From positions 1-64,000 of the forward strand of contig JARROA010000002.1 in assembly GCA_037384425.1 (NCBI GenBank): a stretch of 64,000 nucleotides of DNA. The letters run 5' to 3'. Source of the DNA: Thiodiazotropha sp037384425 (GTDB taxonomy: Bacteria; Pseudomonadota; Gammaproteobacteria; Chromatiales; Chromatiaceae). The notes beneath the pieces are model-generated. The model worked only from the letters and a program-made list of their open reading frames with translations, searched no databases and was not told where the DNA came from. The position numbers were made by a program, and so were the translations under genes. Of this stretch, positions 52,097-61,700 are shown piece after piece (position 1 is the stretch's first letter; every line of letters starts with the position of its first letter).

Positions 52097-53530
52097 TTGA
52101 GCGAGATAAACAACGCGTCATCCAGAGATAAAACGATGGATGACCTGTATGAAGAGTCAGTACACTGGAATCTGAATACCGGTGATGAAACCATCCATGC
52201 CAAGCGCATGGGCGGCTATTGGCGGAAAATCAAATGGCTCACGGCGGCAACCTGGCTCATCTTCTTCATCGGTCCCTACTTTCAATGGGATGGTCGTCAA
52301 GCCGTTCTGTTTGATATTCCCAACCGTCAGTTCCATATCCTGGGTGTGACCATTCTGCCACAGGATTTCTGGATGCTCTCCCTGACACTGCTGTTTTTCG
52401 CACTTCTGCTGGCAGTCGCCACCGCATTGGCGGGACGTATCTATTGTGGATTTTTCTGTTTTCAGACGGTGTGGACGGACATTTTCACCTGGCTTGAAGA
52501 CAAGCTCGAGGGTGCTCCACAGAAGCGCCGGAAACTCGATGCGGCCCCGTTCAGTTTCACCAAGATTCGTATCAAGGTCACCAAGCATCTTCTCTGGCTC
52601 GTCATATCGGTTTTGACCGGCATCAGTTTTGTGGCCTGGTTCTATGGGGCCATCGACTTGTGGCGTGACCTCTTCACGTTACAGGCATCCACCGTCGCCT
52701 ATGGCTTTATTGCCCTGTTTACCGCGGGTACCTATGTACTGGCAGGTTACATGCGTGAACAGGCTTGCTTCTGGCTCTGCCCCTATGCCCGTATCCAGGG
52801 GGTTATGATCGACAGGACCACGGTGGTGCCCACGTACGATTATCATCGCGGCGAGCCCCGTGGTCGGATCAAGAAGGGTGAGTCGGAAGAGAACCGGACC
52901 ACCGGTGATTGCGTGGATTGCAAGCAGTGTATCGCCGTCTGCCCGACAGGTGTCGACATCCGTCACGGTCAGCAGGAGGGCTGTATCATGTGTGCGCTCT
53001 GCATCGATGCCTGTGACGAGGTGATGGAGAAGGTGGGCCGTCCCAAGGGATTGATTCGGTATGAATCCTACGAGGCGTTGGAGGCGAACAAAAAGCCGCT
53101 TCCACTCTATAGGCGCCCGCGTGTCTGGGTCTACTCCGCAATCATGTCGCTGGCCGTTATTGGCATTGTTTACGGTCTCACTTCACTCGCGCCGTTGGAA
53201 CTCAAGGTGATTCATTCACGGCAGCCGCTGTTTGTGCTGCAGAGCGATGGCTCGATCCAGAACAAGTACACTTTGAAGATCCTCAACAAGATGGGTGAGG
53301 ATATTTCCGCCACGATCAGCGCCAGCGGGCCCAAGGGGTTGGTGCTGGTGGATGCCGACAAGCCGATTAACGCTCGCCATGGGATGGTGACTTCGCACAC
53401 CGTCTTCGTAAGAGTTCCAGAGGAAAATCTCGAACAGGAGACCACGCCCATCATCTTCAAGGTGCAAGGCGAGTATGACGAGAAGATGCTTGAGGGAGAC
53501 CGTAAGAGCGTTTTCATCGGTCCACGTTGA
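52097..53530 (+). CDS. ccoG: cbb3 oxidase assembly protein CcoG (ferredoxin-type)
   Basis: A 477-residue inner-membrane protein with five or six helices and two [4Fe-4S] motifs, CVDCKQCIAVCPTG (about 272-285) and GCIMCALCIDACDEVM (about 295-310). CcoG acts in copper handling for the cbb3 oxidase. The start is TTG with GGAG 8 nt upstream; an ATG at 52136 would lose conserved N-terminal residues. The C-terminal 130 residues form an Ig-like periplasmic domain. Confidence 0.93.
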   Translation: MSEINNASSRDKTMDDLYEESVHWNLNTGDETIHAKRMGGYWRKIKWLTAATWLIFFIGPYFQWDGRQAVLFDIPNRQFHILGVTILPQDFWMLSLTLLFFALLLAVATALAGRIYCGFFCFQTVWTDIFTWLEDKLEGAPQKRRKLDAAPFSFTKIRIKVTKHLLWLVISVLTGISFVAWFYGAIDLWRDLFTLQASTVAYGFIALFTAGTYVLAGYMREQACFWLCPYARIQGVMIDRTTVVPTYDYHRGEPRGRIKKGESEENRTTGDCVDCKQCIAVCPTGVDIRHGQQEGCIMCALCIDACDEVMEKVGRPKGLIRYESYEALEANKKPLPLYRRPRVWVYSAIMSLAVIGIVYGLTSLAPLELKVIHSRQPLFVLQSDGSIQNKYTLKILNKMGEDISATISASGPKGLVLVDADKPINARHGMVTSHTVFVRVPEENLEQETTPIIFKVQGEYDEKMLEGDRKSVFIGPR

Positions 53531-53619
53531 TCGCGATCTGTTGTATCATATGGCATTTCCCGGGGGGGTGGACGTGATGTCCGCCCCCACGCCTTTAACG
53601 AGTCTTCTAAGTTACCGCT

Positions 53620-54123
53620 ATGGCAGATAAAAACTCCGCATGGCATAGTCCCTGGGTGATTGCCTGGGTGGCGATGGTCGTGATCTTTTTCATCATGAAC
53701 GGGATCATGGTCTATCTGGCACAGACCAATAATCCCGGACTGGTGGTCGAGGATTTCTATGAGCGCGGGCAGGATTATGAAAAGAACATGCTCAAGCGCC
53801 AGGCGAGAAATCCCGGATGGCAGATGAAAGTGGATCTGCCGAGAAAGATCGGGGTGGATGAGGCAGTCATCTGCCGCTTCACGGTCAACGACAAGGAAGG
53901 CGCACCTGTGGATCCGACAGCGGTGGTATTCCACGCTTACCGTCCATCGGATGCAAAGCAGGACTTCAGTGTGCCTATGCAACAGGTTGGACCTGGCCAG
54001 TACGAGGCCGAGGTCCGGTTTTCCCTGTTAGGTGCCTGGGACATTCTGGTCAGCGCTCAGCATGGAGAGGACGAGTACAACACACCGAAACGGATCGGCG
54101 TCGGTATCGACTGGGTGCCTTGA
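53620..54123 (+). CDS. ccoH: FixH/CcoH family protein
   Basis: A 167-residue bitopic protein with an N-terminal helix (WVIAWVAMVVIFFIMNGIMV) and a periplasmic beta domain. NNPGLVVEDFYERGQDYEKN is the FixH signature. It helps cbb3 maturation together with the P-type ATPase encoded next, and lies 89 nt after ccoG. Confidence 0.92.
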   Translation: MADKNSAWHSPWVIAWVAMVVIFFIMNGIMVYLAQTNNPGLVVEDFYERGQDYEKNMLKRQARNPGWQMKVDLPRKIGVDEAVICRFTVNDKEGAPVDPTAVVFHAYRPSDAKQDFSVPMQQVGPGQYEAEVRFSLLGAWDILVSAQHGEDEYNTPKRIGVGIDWVP

Positions 54124-54191
54124 GGCCCGTTGTGTGTTGGAAGGACTGCCGGGCCGCCCGATTCCTGCGGGTCTGCTGAGGTTATCGTCTG

Positions 54192-56693
54192 ATGTCTGAA
54201 GAGGCAGGATCATCGCGCGCCTGTTTTCACTGCAGTCTGCCGATCCCACCCGACGAGGTGATCACCGCCGAGATCGAGGGCGAGCAACAGGAGTTCTGCT
54301 GCACCGGCTGTAAGGCGGTCTGTCAGGCTATCTACGATGCCGGGCTCGAGGGCTTCTATCAACGTACGCCGGAAGGCACCTGTCTGGCGCCGCCACCTGA
54401 AATCCCCAAGGAACTTGCCCTCTACGATCTGGACGAGGTTCAGGAAGAGTTCGTCGGCGATCTGGGCGAGGAGCGGGAGATCCACCTTCTGGTTGAAGGT
54501 ATCCACTGTGCCGCCTGTGTCTGGCTCATTGAACATACCCTGAACGCCATGCCCGGAGTCATTTCGGCGCAGGTCAATCTTTCCGGCAAGCGCCTGCACG
54601 TCAAATGGCACAATGGCCAGGTTTCTCTCTCAAAGATCATTCAGCGGTTGGGCCAGATCGGCTATGCCGCCGTTCCATACGATCCGGAGATGGCCGAAGG
54701 GGCGCTGAAGCGACAGAACCGTCATCTGCTCTACCGCATGGCCTTCGCCGCTTTTGGCATGATGAACCTGTTGTGGATCTCCATCGCGCTCTATGCAGGC
54801 GCCAGTGAGGGTGAGTTCCGCAGCATGTTTCACTGGATCGGTTTCGCCCTGGCTACGCCGGTATTGCTCTACTCCGGTTTTCCTTTTTACAAGGGAGCCT
54901 GGTCCGGCCTCAAGAATTTCCATCTGGGAATGGACTTGCCGATCGCCATCGGAGCGACGATCACCTATCTCTATTCGGTCTATGTGACGGTCACCGGCAG
55001 TCAGCTGGGTGAGGTCTACTACGATACCGTGGTGAATTTTCTTTTTGTGATTCTGGTTGGCCGCTATCTCGAGGCGATCTCCAAACGCCAGGCGGTGGCC
55101 GCTACCCAGCGCCTGCTCGATCTTCAGCCAAGGGTGGCGACCCAGCTACTGGAGAATGGGGAAAAAGTGGTGCCGATTCGCGCCGTCAATCCCGGTGATG
55201 TCGTACTGGTCAAGCCGGGTGAACGGATTCCGGTGGATGGCGTCGTGGTGGAGGGCAGCAGCGGAGTCGATGAGTCGATGCTCACCGGTGAAGCGAAGGC
55301 GGTGCTCAAAGGCATGGGAGACGAGGTTGCCGCGGGCACCATCAACAGCCACGGTGCATTGCAGATCGAAGTCCGCGCATCGTTGAAAAACACAGCGTTG
55401 GGCCGGATCATCAGTCTGGTCGAGGAGGCACAGGCGTCGAAAGCGCCGATTCAATGTCTGGCGGACCAGATCGTGCCCTGGTTTGTGGCGGTGACCCTGG
55501 CGCTGGCCACGCTGACCTTCCTCTTTTGGGTCAACTCCGACTTCGAAGTGGCGCTGCTGGCGGCTACCTCCGTGCTTATCATCACCTGCCCCTGTGCCTT
55601 CGGATTGGCCACTCCTATGTCCATCGCGGTGGCCTCGGGCCTGGGAGCCAAATACGGCATTCTGGTCAAGAACGGAGAGGTGCTGGAGACGCTCTCGTCC
55701 ATCAACCATGTCATCTTCGACAAGACCGGCACCTTGACCGAAGGCGGCCTCTCGGTGGTTGAGATCCACGGCGAGGCCTCCTCCTGGACGGAGTTGGATG
55801 AAACCTGCCCGTCCGAGATTGCCTCGTTGATGGCTCGCATCGGAGCCATGGAGCGGTTTGCCGAGCATCCGTCGGCCCGAGCGCTGCTCGACTGGCTGAA
55901 ACGGCAGGAGCTCGATCATCGGCTGTACAAGGCGGTGGAGTTTCGCTATCAACCGGGTCAGGGTATCGCCGCACATGTAGATGGTCAGCTGCTTCTGGCC
56001 GGTAATCCAAGTCTGATGGCCGCCAATGGTGTGGCCCCCTGCGAGCGTTTCGATCGTATCGCTTCGCAGATGGATGGGCGCGGCGTGGGCTCGATTCGTG
56101 TGGCCGCCGACGGTCAACAGGTGGCCTTGATCGCCATCGAGGATCGGCTGCGGGACGATGCCCGTGATCTGCTCACTGCACTAAAGCAGGAGGGTCTCAA
56201 ACTGACCCTGCTCACCGGCGACCGCCGCCAGGCGGCAGAGGCGATCGCGCAACGTCTGGGTGGGCTTGAAGTGATCGCCGAGGTGTTGCCGGAAGAGAAG
56301 GACCAGGTGGTGAAGTCCCTGCAGGCAGAGGGCGAGCGGGTCGCCATGGTCGGCGACGGTGTCAACGATGCGCCTGCCCTGGTCCGCGCGGACGTCGGTA
56401 TCGCCATGGGATCGGGCACCGACGTCTCCATCGCCAGCGCCGATATCGTGCTGATGAGCAGTGAGCTCGAAAAGGTGCGTCTGGCCATCGGGCTCTCACG
56501 GCGCACCCTGCGCACCATCCGTCAGAATATCGGCATCTCCATTCTCTATAACCTGATCATGGTGCCCCTGGCCATGGCCGCCATCGTCACCCCGTTGGTG
56601 GCCGCCATCTCCATGCCCATGAGTTCTCTAGCCGTGATCGGCAACTCCGCCCGTATCCGTACCCTGTTCAAAGGTGTTAAGGTAAGGTCATGA
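54192..56693 (+). CDS. ccoI: Copper-translocating P-type ATPase CcoI/FixI
   Basis: An 833-residue pump that supplies copper for the CuB centre of cbb3 oxidase. An N-terminal cysteine cluster (CFHC and CCTGC, residues 11-44) is followed by an HMA domain with CAAC (106-109), eight helices, the CPC ion site (466-468), the phosphorylation motif DKTGTLT (Asp510) and GDGVNDAPAL. The unusual N-terminal cluster is characteristic of the FixI/CcoI subgroup. Confidence 0.96.
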   Translation: MSEEAGSSRACFHCSLPIPPDEVITAEIEGEQQEFCCTGCKAVCQAIYDAGLEGFYQRTPEGTCLAPPPEIPKELALYDLDEVQEEFVGDLGEEREIHLLVEGIHCAACVWLIEHTLNAMPGVISAQVNLSGKRLHVKWHNGQVSLSKIIQRLGQIGYAAVPYDPEMAEGALKRQNRHLLYRMAFAAFGMMNLLWISIALYAGASEGEFRSMFHWIGFALATPVLLYSGFPFYKGAWSGLKNFHLGMDLPIAIGATITYLYSVYVTVTGSQLGEVYYDTVVNFLFVILVGRYLEAISKRQAVAATQRLLDLQPRVATQLLENGEKVVPIRAVNPGDVVLVKPGERIPVDGVVVEGSSGVDESMLTGEAKAVLKGMGDEVAAGTINSHGALQIEVRASLKNTALGRIISLVEEAQASKAPIQCLADQIVPWFVAVTLALATLTFLFWVNSDFEVALLAATSVLIITCPCAFGLATPMSIAVASGLGAKYGILVKNGEVLETLSSINHVIFDKTGTLTEGGLSVVEIHGEASSWTELDETCPSEIASLMARIGAMERFAEHPSARALLDWLKRQELDHRLYKAVEFRYQPGQGIAAHVDGQLLLAGNPSLMAANGVAPCERFDRIASQMDGRGVGSIRVAADGQQVALIAIEDRLRDDARDLLTALKQEGLKLTLLTGDRRQAAEAIAQRLGGLEVIAEVLPEEKDQVVKSLQAEGERVAMVGDGVNDAPALVRADVGIAMGSGTDVSIASADIVLMSSELEKVRLAIGLSRRTLRTIRQNIGISILYNLIMVPLAMAAIVTPLVAAISMPMSSLAVIGNSARIRTLFKGVKVRS

Positions 56694-56715
56694 AGAGAGA
56701 GGAGGGCAAGGTGTA

Positions 56716-56916
56716 ATGGAAGTCATTTACGGCTTGATTCCCGGAATGATCCTGCTCGGTTTGGCTGCCGTGGCGGTGCTTTTCTGGGCCGCCCGCAGCG
56801 GCCAGTTCGACGATTTGGAGGGCGAGGCACACCGCATCCTGATGGATGACGATGTGAAGCCGAAAAAGAAAAAAGCGCCCAAACAGCGCATGCCGGACGC
56901 CGAGGATCAGGAATAG
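56716..56916 (+). CDS. ccoS: cbb3 oxidase maturation protein CcoS
   Basis: A 66-residue single-pass protein (MEVIYGLIPGMILLGLAAVA) with the typical FWAARSGQFDDLEGEAHRIL motif and a Lys-rich cytoplasmic tail. It closes the ccoG-ccoH-ccoI-ccoS assembly set, 23 nt after ccoI. CcoS is needed for cofactor insertion into CcoN. Confidence 0.95.
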   Translation: MEVIYGLIPGMILLGLAAVAVLFWAARSGQFDDLEGEAHRILMDDDVKPKKKKAPKQRMPDAEDQE

Positions 56917-56965
56917 TCGGGCAGATTGCTGCTCAGCCTTGGTGGCGAGCCATTCCTGATCCAGC

Positions 56966-57664
56966 CTAATCCTGTACCGGCTGGCTCTCCAGATAGCGCC
57001 GGTTGTTCTCTTCGATGCGGGCGACAAACCCGCTGATCTCACTCAACGGCATGTACTGAATCAGCTCCTTGCCATCCGGATTGAGGCCGATGCTGACACC
57101 TCGGTCCGGGTAGATCCAGTGAATAATCCCGGTCTCCGCTTCCGTGAGCTTCTGCGCCGGCTGCCCGAAACGACTGCTTACTAGCGCTTCGTCCAGGTTG
57201 GCGTAGGGGACGTAGTTGATCAGACGGATCGGCAGCGTGCTGACCAGCGCACTGTCCTCACTACTCAGCTCCACTTTACGTGTGGTGTCGCTGGAGCGGC
57301 TGATACGGCTGCCGCGGTTGAAGAGTTCGGCCAGCGTAGACTCATCGGCATCGAGCACCAATATGAAGTCGGCTCTCAGGCCGCTGAGAAAAACACGCTC
57401 GAAGTAGGCTTCCAGCGCAGGTTTTCCGCTTTGGTCGATAAAGAGGTTGATTTCCCCGTCCATTTGGAACACGGCTCTGGCATCGGCCAGGGTGCTCTTG
57501 CCCTGCGTCAGTTTGAACACCTGTACGCGATTCTCGTCGGTCAGGTGGATATCCCAGGGGAGTTTGGGATCGGGATCGACCTGGCGTCCGCCCGGAAGCA
57601 GGATGGCGAGGGCAGTGGCTACCAGGGAGAGGGAGATGACCCAGAAAATGATCTTTTTTTCCAT
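56966..57664 (-). CDS. Hypothetical membrane-anchored protein (232 aa)
   Basis: A bitopic or secreted protein with an N-terminal helix (IIFWVISLSLVATALAILL) and a 205-residue mostly beta/helical periplasmic domain (PWDIHLTDENRVQVFKLTQG). No known motif or cysteine pair. It converges on ccoS, and its start region diverges from the small gene at 57768. Function unknown. Confidence 0.7.
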   Translation of the reverse strand: MEKKIIFWVISLSLVATALAILLPGGRQVDPDPKLPWDIHLTDENRVQVFKLTQGKSTLADARAVFQMDGEINLFIDQSGKPALEAYFERVFLSGLRADFILVLDADESTLAELFNRGSRISRSSDTTRKVELSSEDSALVSTLPIRLINYVPYANLDEALVSSRFGQPAQKLTEAETGIIHWIYPDRGVSIGLNPDGKELIQYMPLSEISGFVARIEENNRRYLESQPVQD

Positions 57665-57767
57665 CTGTACGCTTATCCGAGCTTGAGGATTTTCACTGTG
57701 AGGCGGTGGCGGTTGGGGTAGAATCTGCTGTCAGGTCCAAGTTGACGGATCAGAGAGGGATTCTACT

Positions 57768-57911
57768 ATGGGAAGCGGACTTTGGTTCATAACAATTCTC
57801 AAAGAACAGCCCTGGATAGGCGTGGCGTTGGGTCTGGTGCTGTTCGCACTCCTGTTTTGGTTCAAGAAGTGGCTGGCCAGGAAACTCATGCCTGACCAGG
57901 AGGCGGACTGA
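57768..57911 (+). CDS. 47-aa single-pass membrane protein
   Basis: The product starts MGSGLWFITILKEQPWIGVA and has a helix VALGLVLFALLFWFKKWLA with positively charged residues on its C-terminal side, then MPDQEAD. AGAGAGG lies about 8 nt before the ATG. It stands alone between divergent and unrelated genes. No family recognised. Confidence 0.6.
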   Translation: MGSGLWFITILKEQPWIGVALGLVLFALLFWFKKWLARKLMPDQEAD

Positions 57912-58025
57912 GTCCGCCCGCAAACCGGTGGATTTATAGGGGTTTGCCATAGATGCATTTACCCTCGGCTGATGGTAGCCTCCCCTCGCCGTTACATATT
58001 TATGACCGCAGGACGGGCTGCACCC

Positions 58026-58589
58026 ATGAAATTCGAGATCTCTGATGAGCTGACGCGACAGGCCAAGATTCCGCACGATATTTTCCTCACCAACCTGATC
58101 GGTAACCATATCCTCTGGTTCGTGGCCGCTCTGGGTCTGGTGCGCTCCTATTGGCAGCCCTTGGCACTGGTTCCCATCGTCTCGCTCTCGATATTGATCT
58201 ATACCCTGTGGCGTGCCAAGCGGTCGCAGAGAGAGGATCACTGGTATGTCATGGTTCACTGGCAGATCGCCGCGCAACGCAGTCGATTTTTCATCTATAT
58301 GCTGCTTGCGGTGCTGGGTGTCTGTTTCCTTGGATGGATCGGGTATACCTACCTCGGCATGATGAAAGTGGCCGTGATGGCCTTGATCGGGGGTGTCGGT
58401 CTGTTGCCCATCATGGTTACGGTGCTGATTCTGATACTCATGGAATCGGATGCCCTGCATCAGGCTGCGCTGCACAAGTTGACCCAGCGGGTGGTCGGTA
58501 AGTTTCCGCCGCCGCAGGACGTGGTCGTGCTGGAGGATGACGCTGACAAGGAACCGGCCGGCATGTTGGACGCCGAGGTCAAATCATGA
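58026..58589 (+). CDS. Hypothetical multi-pass membrane protein (187 aa)
   Basis: Starts MKFEISDELTRQAKIPHDIF and has about four helices (HILWFVAALGLVRSYW, LALVPIVSLSILIYTLW, FFIYMLLAVLGVCFLGWIGY, AVMALIGGVGLLPIMVTVLI). The ATG at 58026 is preferred over one at 57972. The cytoplasmic ends are charged. Convergent overlap of 11 nt with the Mth938-like gene. Function unknown. Confidence 0.75.
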   Translation: MKFEISDELTRQAKIPHDIFLTNLIGNHILWFVAALGLVRSYWQPLALVPIVSLSILIYTLWRAKRSQREDHWYVMVHWQIAAQRSRFFIYMLLAVLGVCFLGWIGYTYLGMMKVAVMALIGGVGLLPIMVTVLILILMESDALHQAALHKLTQRVVGKFPPPQDVVVLEDDADKEPAGMLDAEVKS

Positions 58590-58950
58590 ACAGTGCCGCG
58601 GCCACCCTGCGCCCTTCTGTCATCAGGATATTGTAGGTACGGCAGGCCGCTGCGGTGTCCATCACCTCAAACCCGATGCGTTGCTCCATCAGCGGCAGTG
58701 ACAGGGACGGATGGGGGAACTGTTGTTCCCGGCCGGTACCCAGAAGCACGATCTCCGGCCCCAAAGCCGCCAGCTGTTCGAAATCAGCCATCGCGAGTTC
58801 AGCTACCGAAGCGGGTGACCAGTCGTCGATGACCTGATCCGGCAGAAGGATGAGGCTCTGTCGATAGCGCCTCTGGTCGATGATGATCTCTCCCGTATCG
58901 TAGCGCTGTATGGCGTAACCGTCGCCGCTGGTGTCGAGTACGAATTTCAT
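58579..58950 (-). CDS. Mth938-like domain protein
   Basis: A 123-residue protein of the Mth938/DUF498 fold. Characteristic stretches are YDTGEIIIDQRRYRQSLILLPD, LGPEIVLLGTGREQQFP and TAAACRTYNILMTEGRRVAAAL. The mitochondrial homologue NDUFAF3 assists complex I assembly; the bacterial role is not settled. The ATG at 58950 (MKFVLDTSG) is preferred over one at 58968. Confidence 0.88.
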   Translation of the reverse strand: MKFVLDTSGDGYAIQRYDTGEIIIDQRRYRQSLILLPDQVIDDWSPASVAELAMADFEQLAALGPEIVLLGTGREQQFPHPSLSLPLMEQRIGFEVMDTAAACRTYNILMTEGRRVAAALFMI

Positions 58951-59071
58951 CCATCGACCATACCGCATTCATCTCCACGAAAAAAGCAGCTGGTTACGTG
59001 ATTTAATTGATATTTAGCAGGCTGTCAGTTAACTTTAGCCCTTTTGGACCCAGCAAAAAGTCGAGGTTTTC

Positions 59072-60277
59072 GTGCCCACGCCAGAGATGGAAGAATTCCA
59101 TAGAATCAAGCGGTTACCGCCCTACGTTTTCGCTATTGTCAACGAGCTGAAAGCGGCGGCGCGAGCGCGTGGCGAGGATATCATCGATTTTGGAATGGGC
59201 AATCCAGATCAGCCGACGCCTCAACACATCGTCGACAAGCTGTGCGAGGTGGCCAACCGCAAGGATACCCATCGCTACTCCATGTCGAAGGGCATTCCCC
59301 GCCTGCGTCGGGCCATGTGTAACTGGTACAAGAACCGTTACGGGGTCGACCTGGATCCCGAGACCCAGATGATCGCCACCATCGGCTCCAAAGAGGGGCT
59401 GGCGCACCTGGCATTGGCCTGCATGGGGCCGGGTGACTCCGTACTGGTGCCGAATCCCGCTTATCCGATCCACCCCTATGGATTCATCATCGCCGGTGCC
59501 GATGTGAGGCACGTGCCGATGGTGCCCGGTATCGATTTCTTCGATGAACTGGTGAGGGCGATCAAGGACTCTTGGCCGCGGCCTAAAATGCTGGTACTCA
59601 ACTTTCCCGCCAATCCGACCACCCAGTGCGTCGAGCTCGAGTTTTTCGAGAAAGTGGTGGAGATTGCCAAAGAGTACAACATCTGGGTCGTGCACGATCT
59701 GGCCTACGCCGACATCGTCTTCGACGGTTACGTGGCCCCCTCGATCCTGCAGGTGCCCGGTGCCGACGAGATTGCGGTAGAGTTTTTCTCACTCTCCAAG
59801 AGTTACAATATGCCGGGCTGGCGGGTCGGCTTCATGGGCGGGAACAAGACGCTGGTGGCGGCACTGGCGAGAATCAAATCCTATCTCGACTACGGGACCT
59901 TTACGCCGATCCAAGTGGCGGCGATCGCTGCGTTGGAGGGGCCGCAGGACGTAGTGAAAGAGATCCGCGATATGTATCAGAGTCGTCGCGATGTGCTCTG
60001 CGACGGCCTCAACAATATCGGTTGGCAGGTGCAGCGACCCAAGGCGACCATGTTCGTTTGGGCGCCGATTCCGGAATTCTACCGCGAGCTGGGCTCGCTG
60101 GAGTTCTCCAAGAAGCTGCTGAAGGAGGCCAAAGTGGCCGTTTCCCCCGGGGTCGGTTTCGGTGAGCATGGGGATGACCATGTGCGTTTCGGACTGATCG
60201 AGAACGAACACCGTACCCGTCAGGCAATACGCGGTATCCGCGACATGTTTCGTCGTGATGGTTTGATTCAAACCTAG
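59072..60277 (+). CDS. alaC: Alanine/aspartate-type aminotransferase (AlaC-like)
   Basis: A 401-residue fold-type I PLP enzyme. The PLP lysine is in SLSKSYNMPGWRVGF, with YPIHPYGFIIAG and LNFPANPTTQCVELEFF typical of the AlaC/YfdZ group that makes alanine from pyruvate. The GTG at 59072 has GAGG about 6 nt upstream; an ATG at 59087 (MEEFHRIKRLPPYV) is also possible. hom and thrC follow on the same strand, an arrangement common in gammaproteobacteria. Confidence 0.93.
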   Translation: MPTPEMEEFHRIKRLPPYVFAIVNELKAAARARGEDIIDFGMGNPDQPTPQHIVDKLCEVANRKDTHRYSMSKGIPRLRRAMCNWYKNRYGVDLDPETQMIATIGSKEGLAHLALACMGPGDSVLVPNPAYPIHPYGFIIAGADVRHVPMVPGIDFFDELVRAIKDSWPRPKMLVLNFPANPTTQCVELEFFEKVVEIAKEYNIWVVHDLAYADIVFDGYVAPSILQVPGADEIAVEFFSLSKSYNMPGWRVGFMGGNKTLVAALARIKSYLDYGTFTPIQVAAIAALEGPQDVVKEIRDMYQSRRDVLCDGLNNIGWQVQRPKATMFVWAPIPEFYRELGSLEFSKKLLKEAKVAVSPGVGFGEHGDDHVRFGLIENEHRTRQAIRGIRDMFRRDGLIQT

Positions 60278-60309
60278 CGAAAGACAGAAAAATAAATAGG
60301 AGAAAGAGC

Positions 60310-61623
60310 TTGAATCCAGTCAAAGTGGGGCTGTTGGGACTGGGCACCGTCGGCGGCGGCACCCTCAGGGTTTTGACCCGGAATGCCGATGAGATCGCAC
60401 GCCGGGCTGGACGTGGGATACAGATCACCCATGCCGCGGCCAAGACCTATGATCCGAAACTGCTGCAGGGCATCGAGGGAATGGAGCTGACCGATGATGC
60501 CTTCGCTGTAGTGGATAATCCCGAGATTGAGATTGTGGTCGAGCTGATCGGTGGCTATTCGCCGGCACGCGAACTGGTATTGAAAGCGATCGAGAACGGC
60601 AAACATGTGGTGACAGCCAACAAGGCGTTGATCGCTCTACATGGTAACGAGATATTTGCGGCCGCTCAGAAGAAGGGTGTGACGGTCGGTTTCGAAGCCG
60701 CCGTGGCCGGAGGTATTCCGATCATCAAGGCGGTTCGTGAGGGTTTGGCTGCCAACCGCATCGAGTGGATAGCCGGCATCATCAACGGTACCGGAAACTT
60801 CATCCTGACCGAGATGCGAGACAAGGGGCGGGATTTTGCCGATGTATTGAAAGAGGCACAGGCTCTGGGCTATGCCGAAGCCGATCCCACCTTCGACGTC
60901 GAAGGCATCGATGCTGCACATAAATTGACCATTCTCGGTTCCATCGCATTCGGTGTGCCACTGCAGTTCGATAAGACCTACACTGAGGGGATCACGCAGA
61001 TCGAGCCTCAGGATGTTGAGTATGCGGCCCAGTTCGGCTATCGCATCAAGCATCTCGGAATCGCAAGGAAGAGTGATCAGGGGATCGAGCTGAGAGTCCA
61101 TCCAACGATGATTCCCCATCGCCGACTCATCGCCAATGTGGATGGTGTGATGAACGCCGTGCTGGTCAAGGGGGATGCTGTCGGTCCCACGCTCTACTAT
61201 GGTGCAGGGGCCGGCGCTGAACCCACCGCCTCCGCAGTGGTTGCTGATTTGGTCGATGTGGCGCGTGTGCTGACTACCGATCCGGAAAACCGGGTGCCCC
61301 ACCTGGCGTTCCAGCCGGGTGAGCTGGTCGATTTACCGATCCTGCCCATCGAAGAGGTTGATACAGCCTTCTATCTGCGTATGCAGGTGCAGGACCGTCC
61401 CGGCGTGTTAGCGAAGATTGCCGGCATTTTGGCCGATGCCGGCATCAGCATCGAGGCGATTCAGCAGAAGGAACCGGCCGAGAATGATACGACGGTCCCC
61501 TTCGTGATGCTTACTCAGCGGGTGCTTGAGAAGCAGATGAACCAGGCCATAGCCGCCATTGAGCAGCTCGACAGTATTGCGGGTAAGGTGATGCGCATTC
61601 GGGTCGAGCGCCTGGATGGCTGA
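60310..61623 (+). CDS. hom: Homoserine dehydrogenase
   Basis: A 437-residue NAD(P)-dependent enzyme reducing aspartate semialdehyde to homoserine. The Rossmann motif is GLLGLGTVGGG, the catalytic region GTGNFILTEMRDKGRDF and the Lys site KLTILGSIAFG. A C-terminal ACT domain (about 350-430, RMQVQDRPGVLAKIAGILAD) allows feedback by threonine. The start is TTG with AGGAG about 10 nt upstream. thrC follows after 77 nt. Confidence 0.95.
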   Translation: MNPVKVGLLGLGTVGGGTLRVLTRNADEIARRAGRGIQITHAAAKTYDPKLLQGIEGMELTDDAFAVVDNPEIEIVVELIGGYSPARELVLKAIENGKHVVTANKALIALHGNEIFAAAQKKGVTVGFEAAVAGGIPIIKAVREGLAANRIEWIAGIINGTGNFILTEMRDKGRDFADVLKEAQALGYAEADPTFDVEGIDAAHKLTILGSIAFGVPLQFDKTYTEGITQIEPQDVEYAAQFGYRIKHLGIARKSDQGIELRVHPTMIPHRRLIANVDGVMNAVLVKGDAVGPTLYYGAGAGAEPTASAVVADLVDVARVLTTDPENRVPHLAFQPGELVDLPILPIEEVDTAFYLRMQVQDRPGVLAKIAGILADAGISIEAIQQKEPAENDTTVPFVMLTQRVLEKQMNQAIAAIEQLDSIAGKVMRIRVERLDG

Positions 61624-61700
61624 TAGAGTGAAGATTTGAAAAGTTTTGATAAACACCCACTACCGCAAAAGCGTGTGGCTGGTGCCAAGAGGTTAGTACT

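Noticed and set aside
53527..53540. FNR-like TTGATCGCGATCTG ahead of ccoH
   Set aside because: Only 8 of 10 bases; about 27 such matches are expected by chance in 64 kb, and no fitting -10 was seen.
58996..59030. FNR-like TTGATATTTAGCAG between the Mth938-like gene and alaC
   Set aside because: 8 of 10 bases only, and amino-acid genes give no independent reason to expect FNR control.
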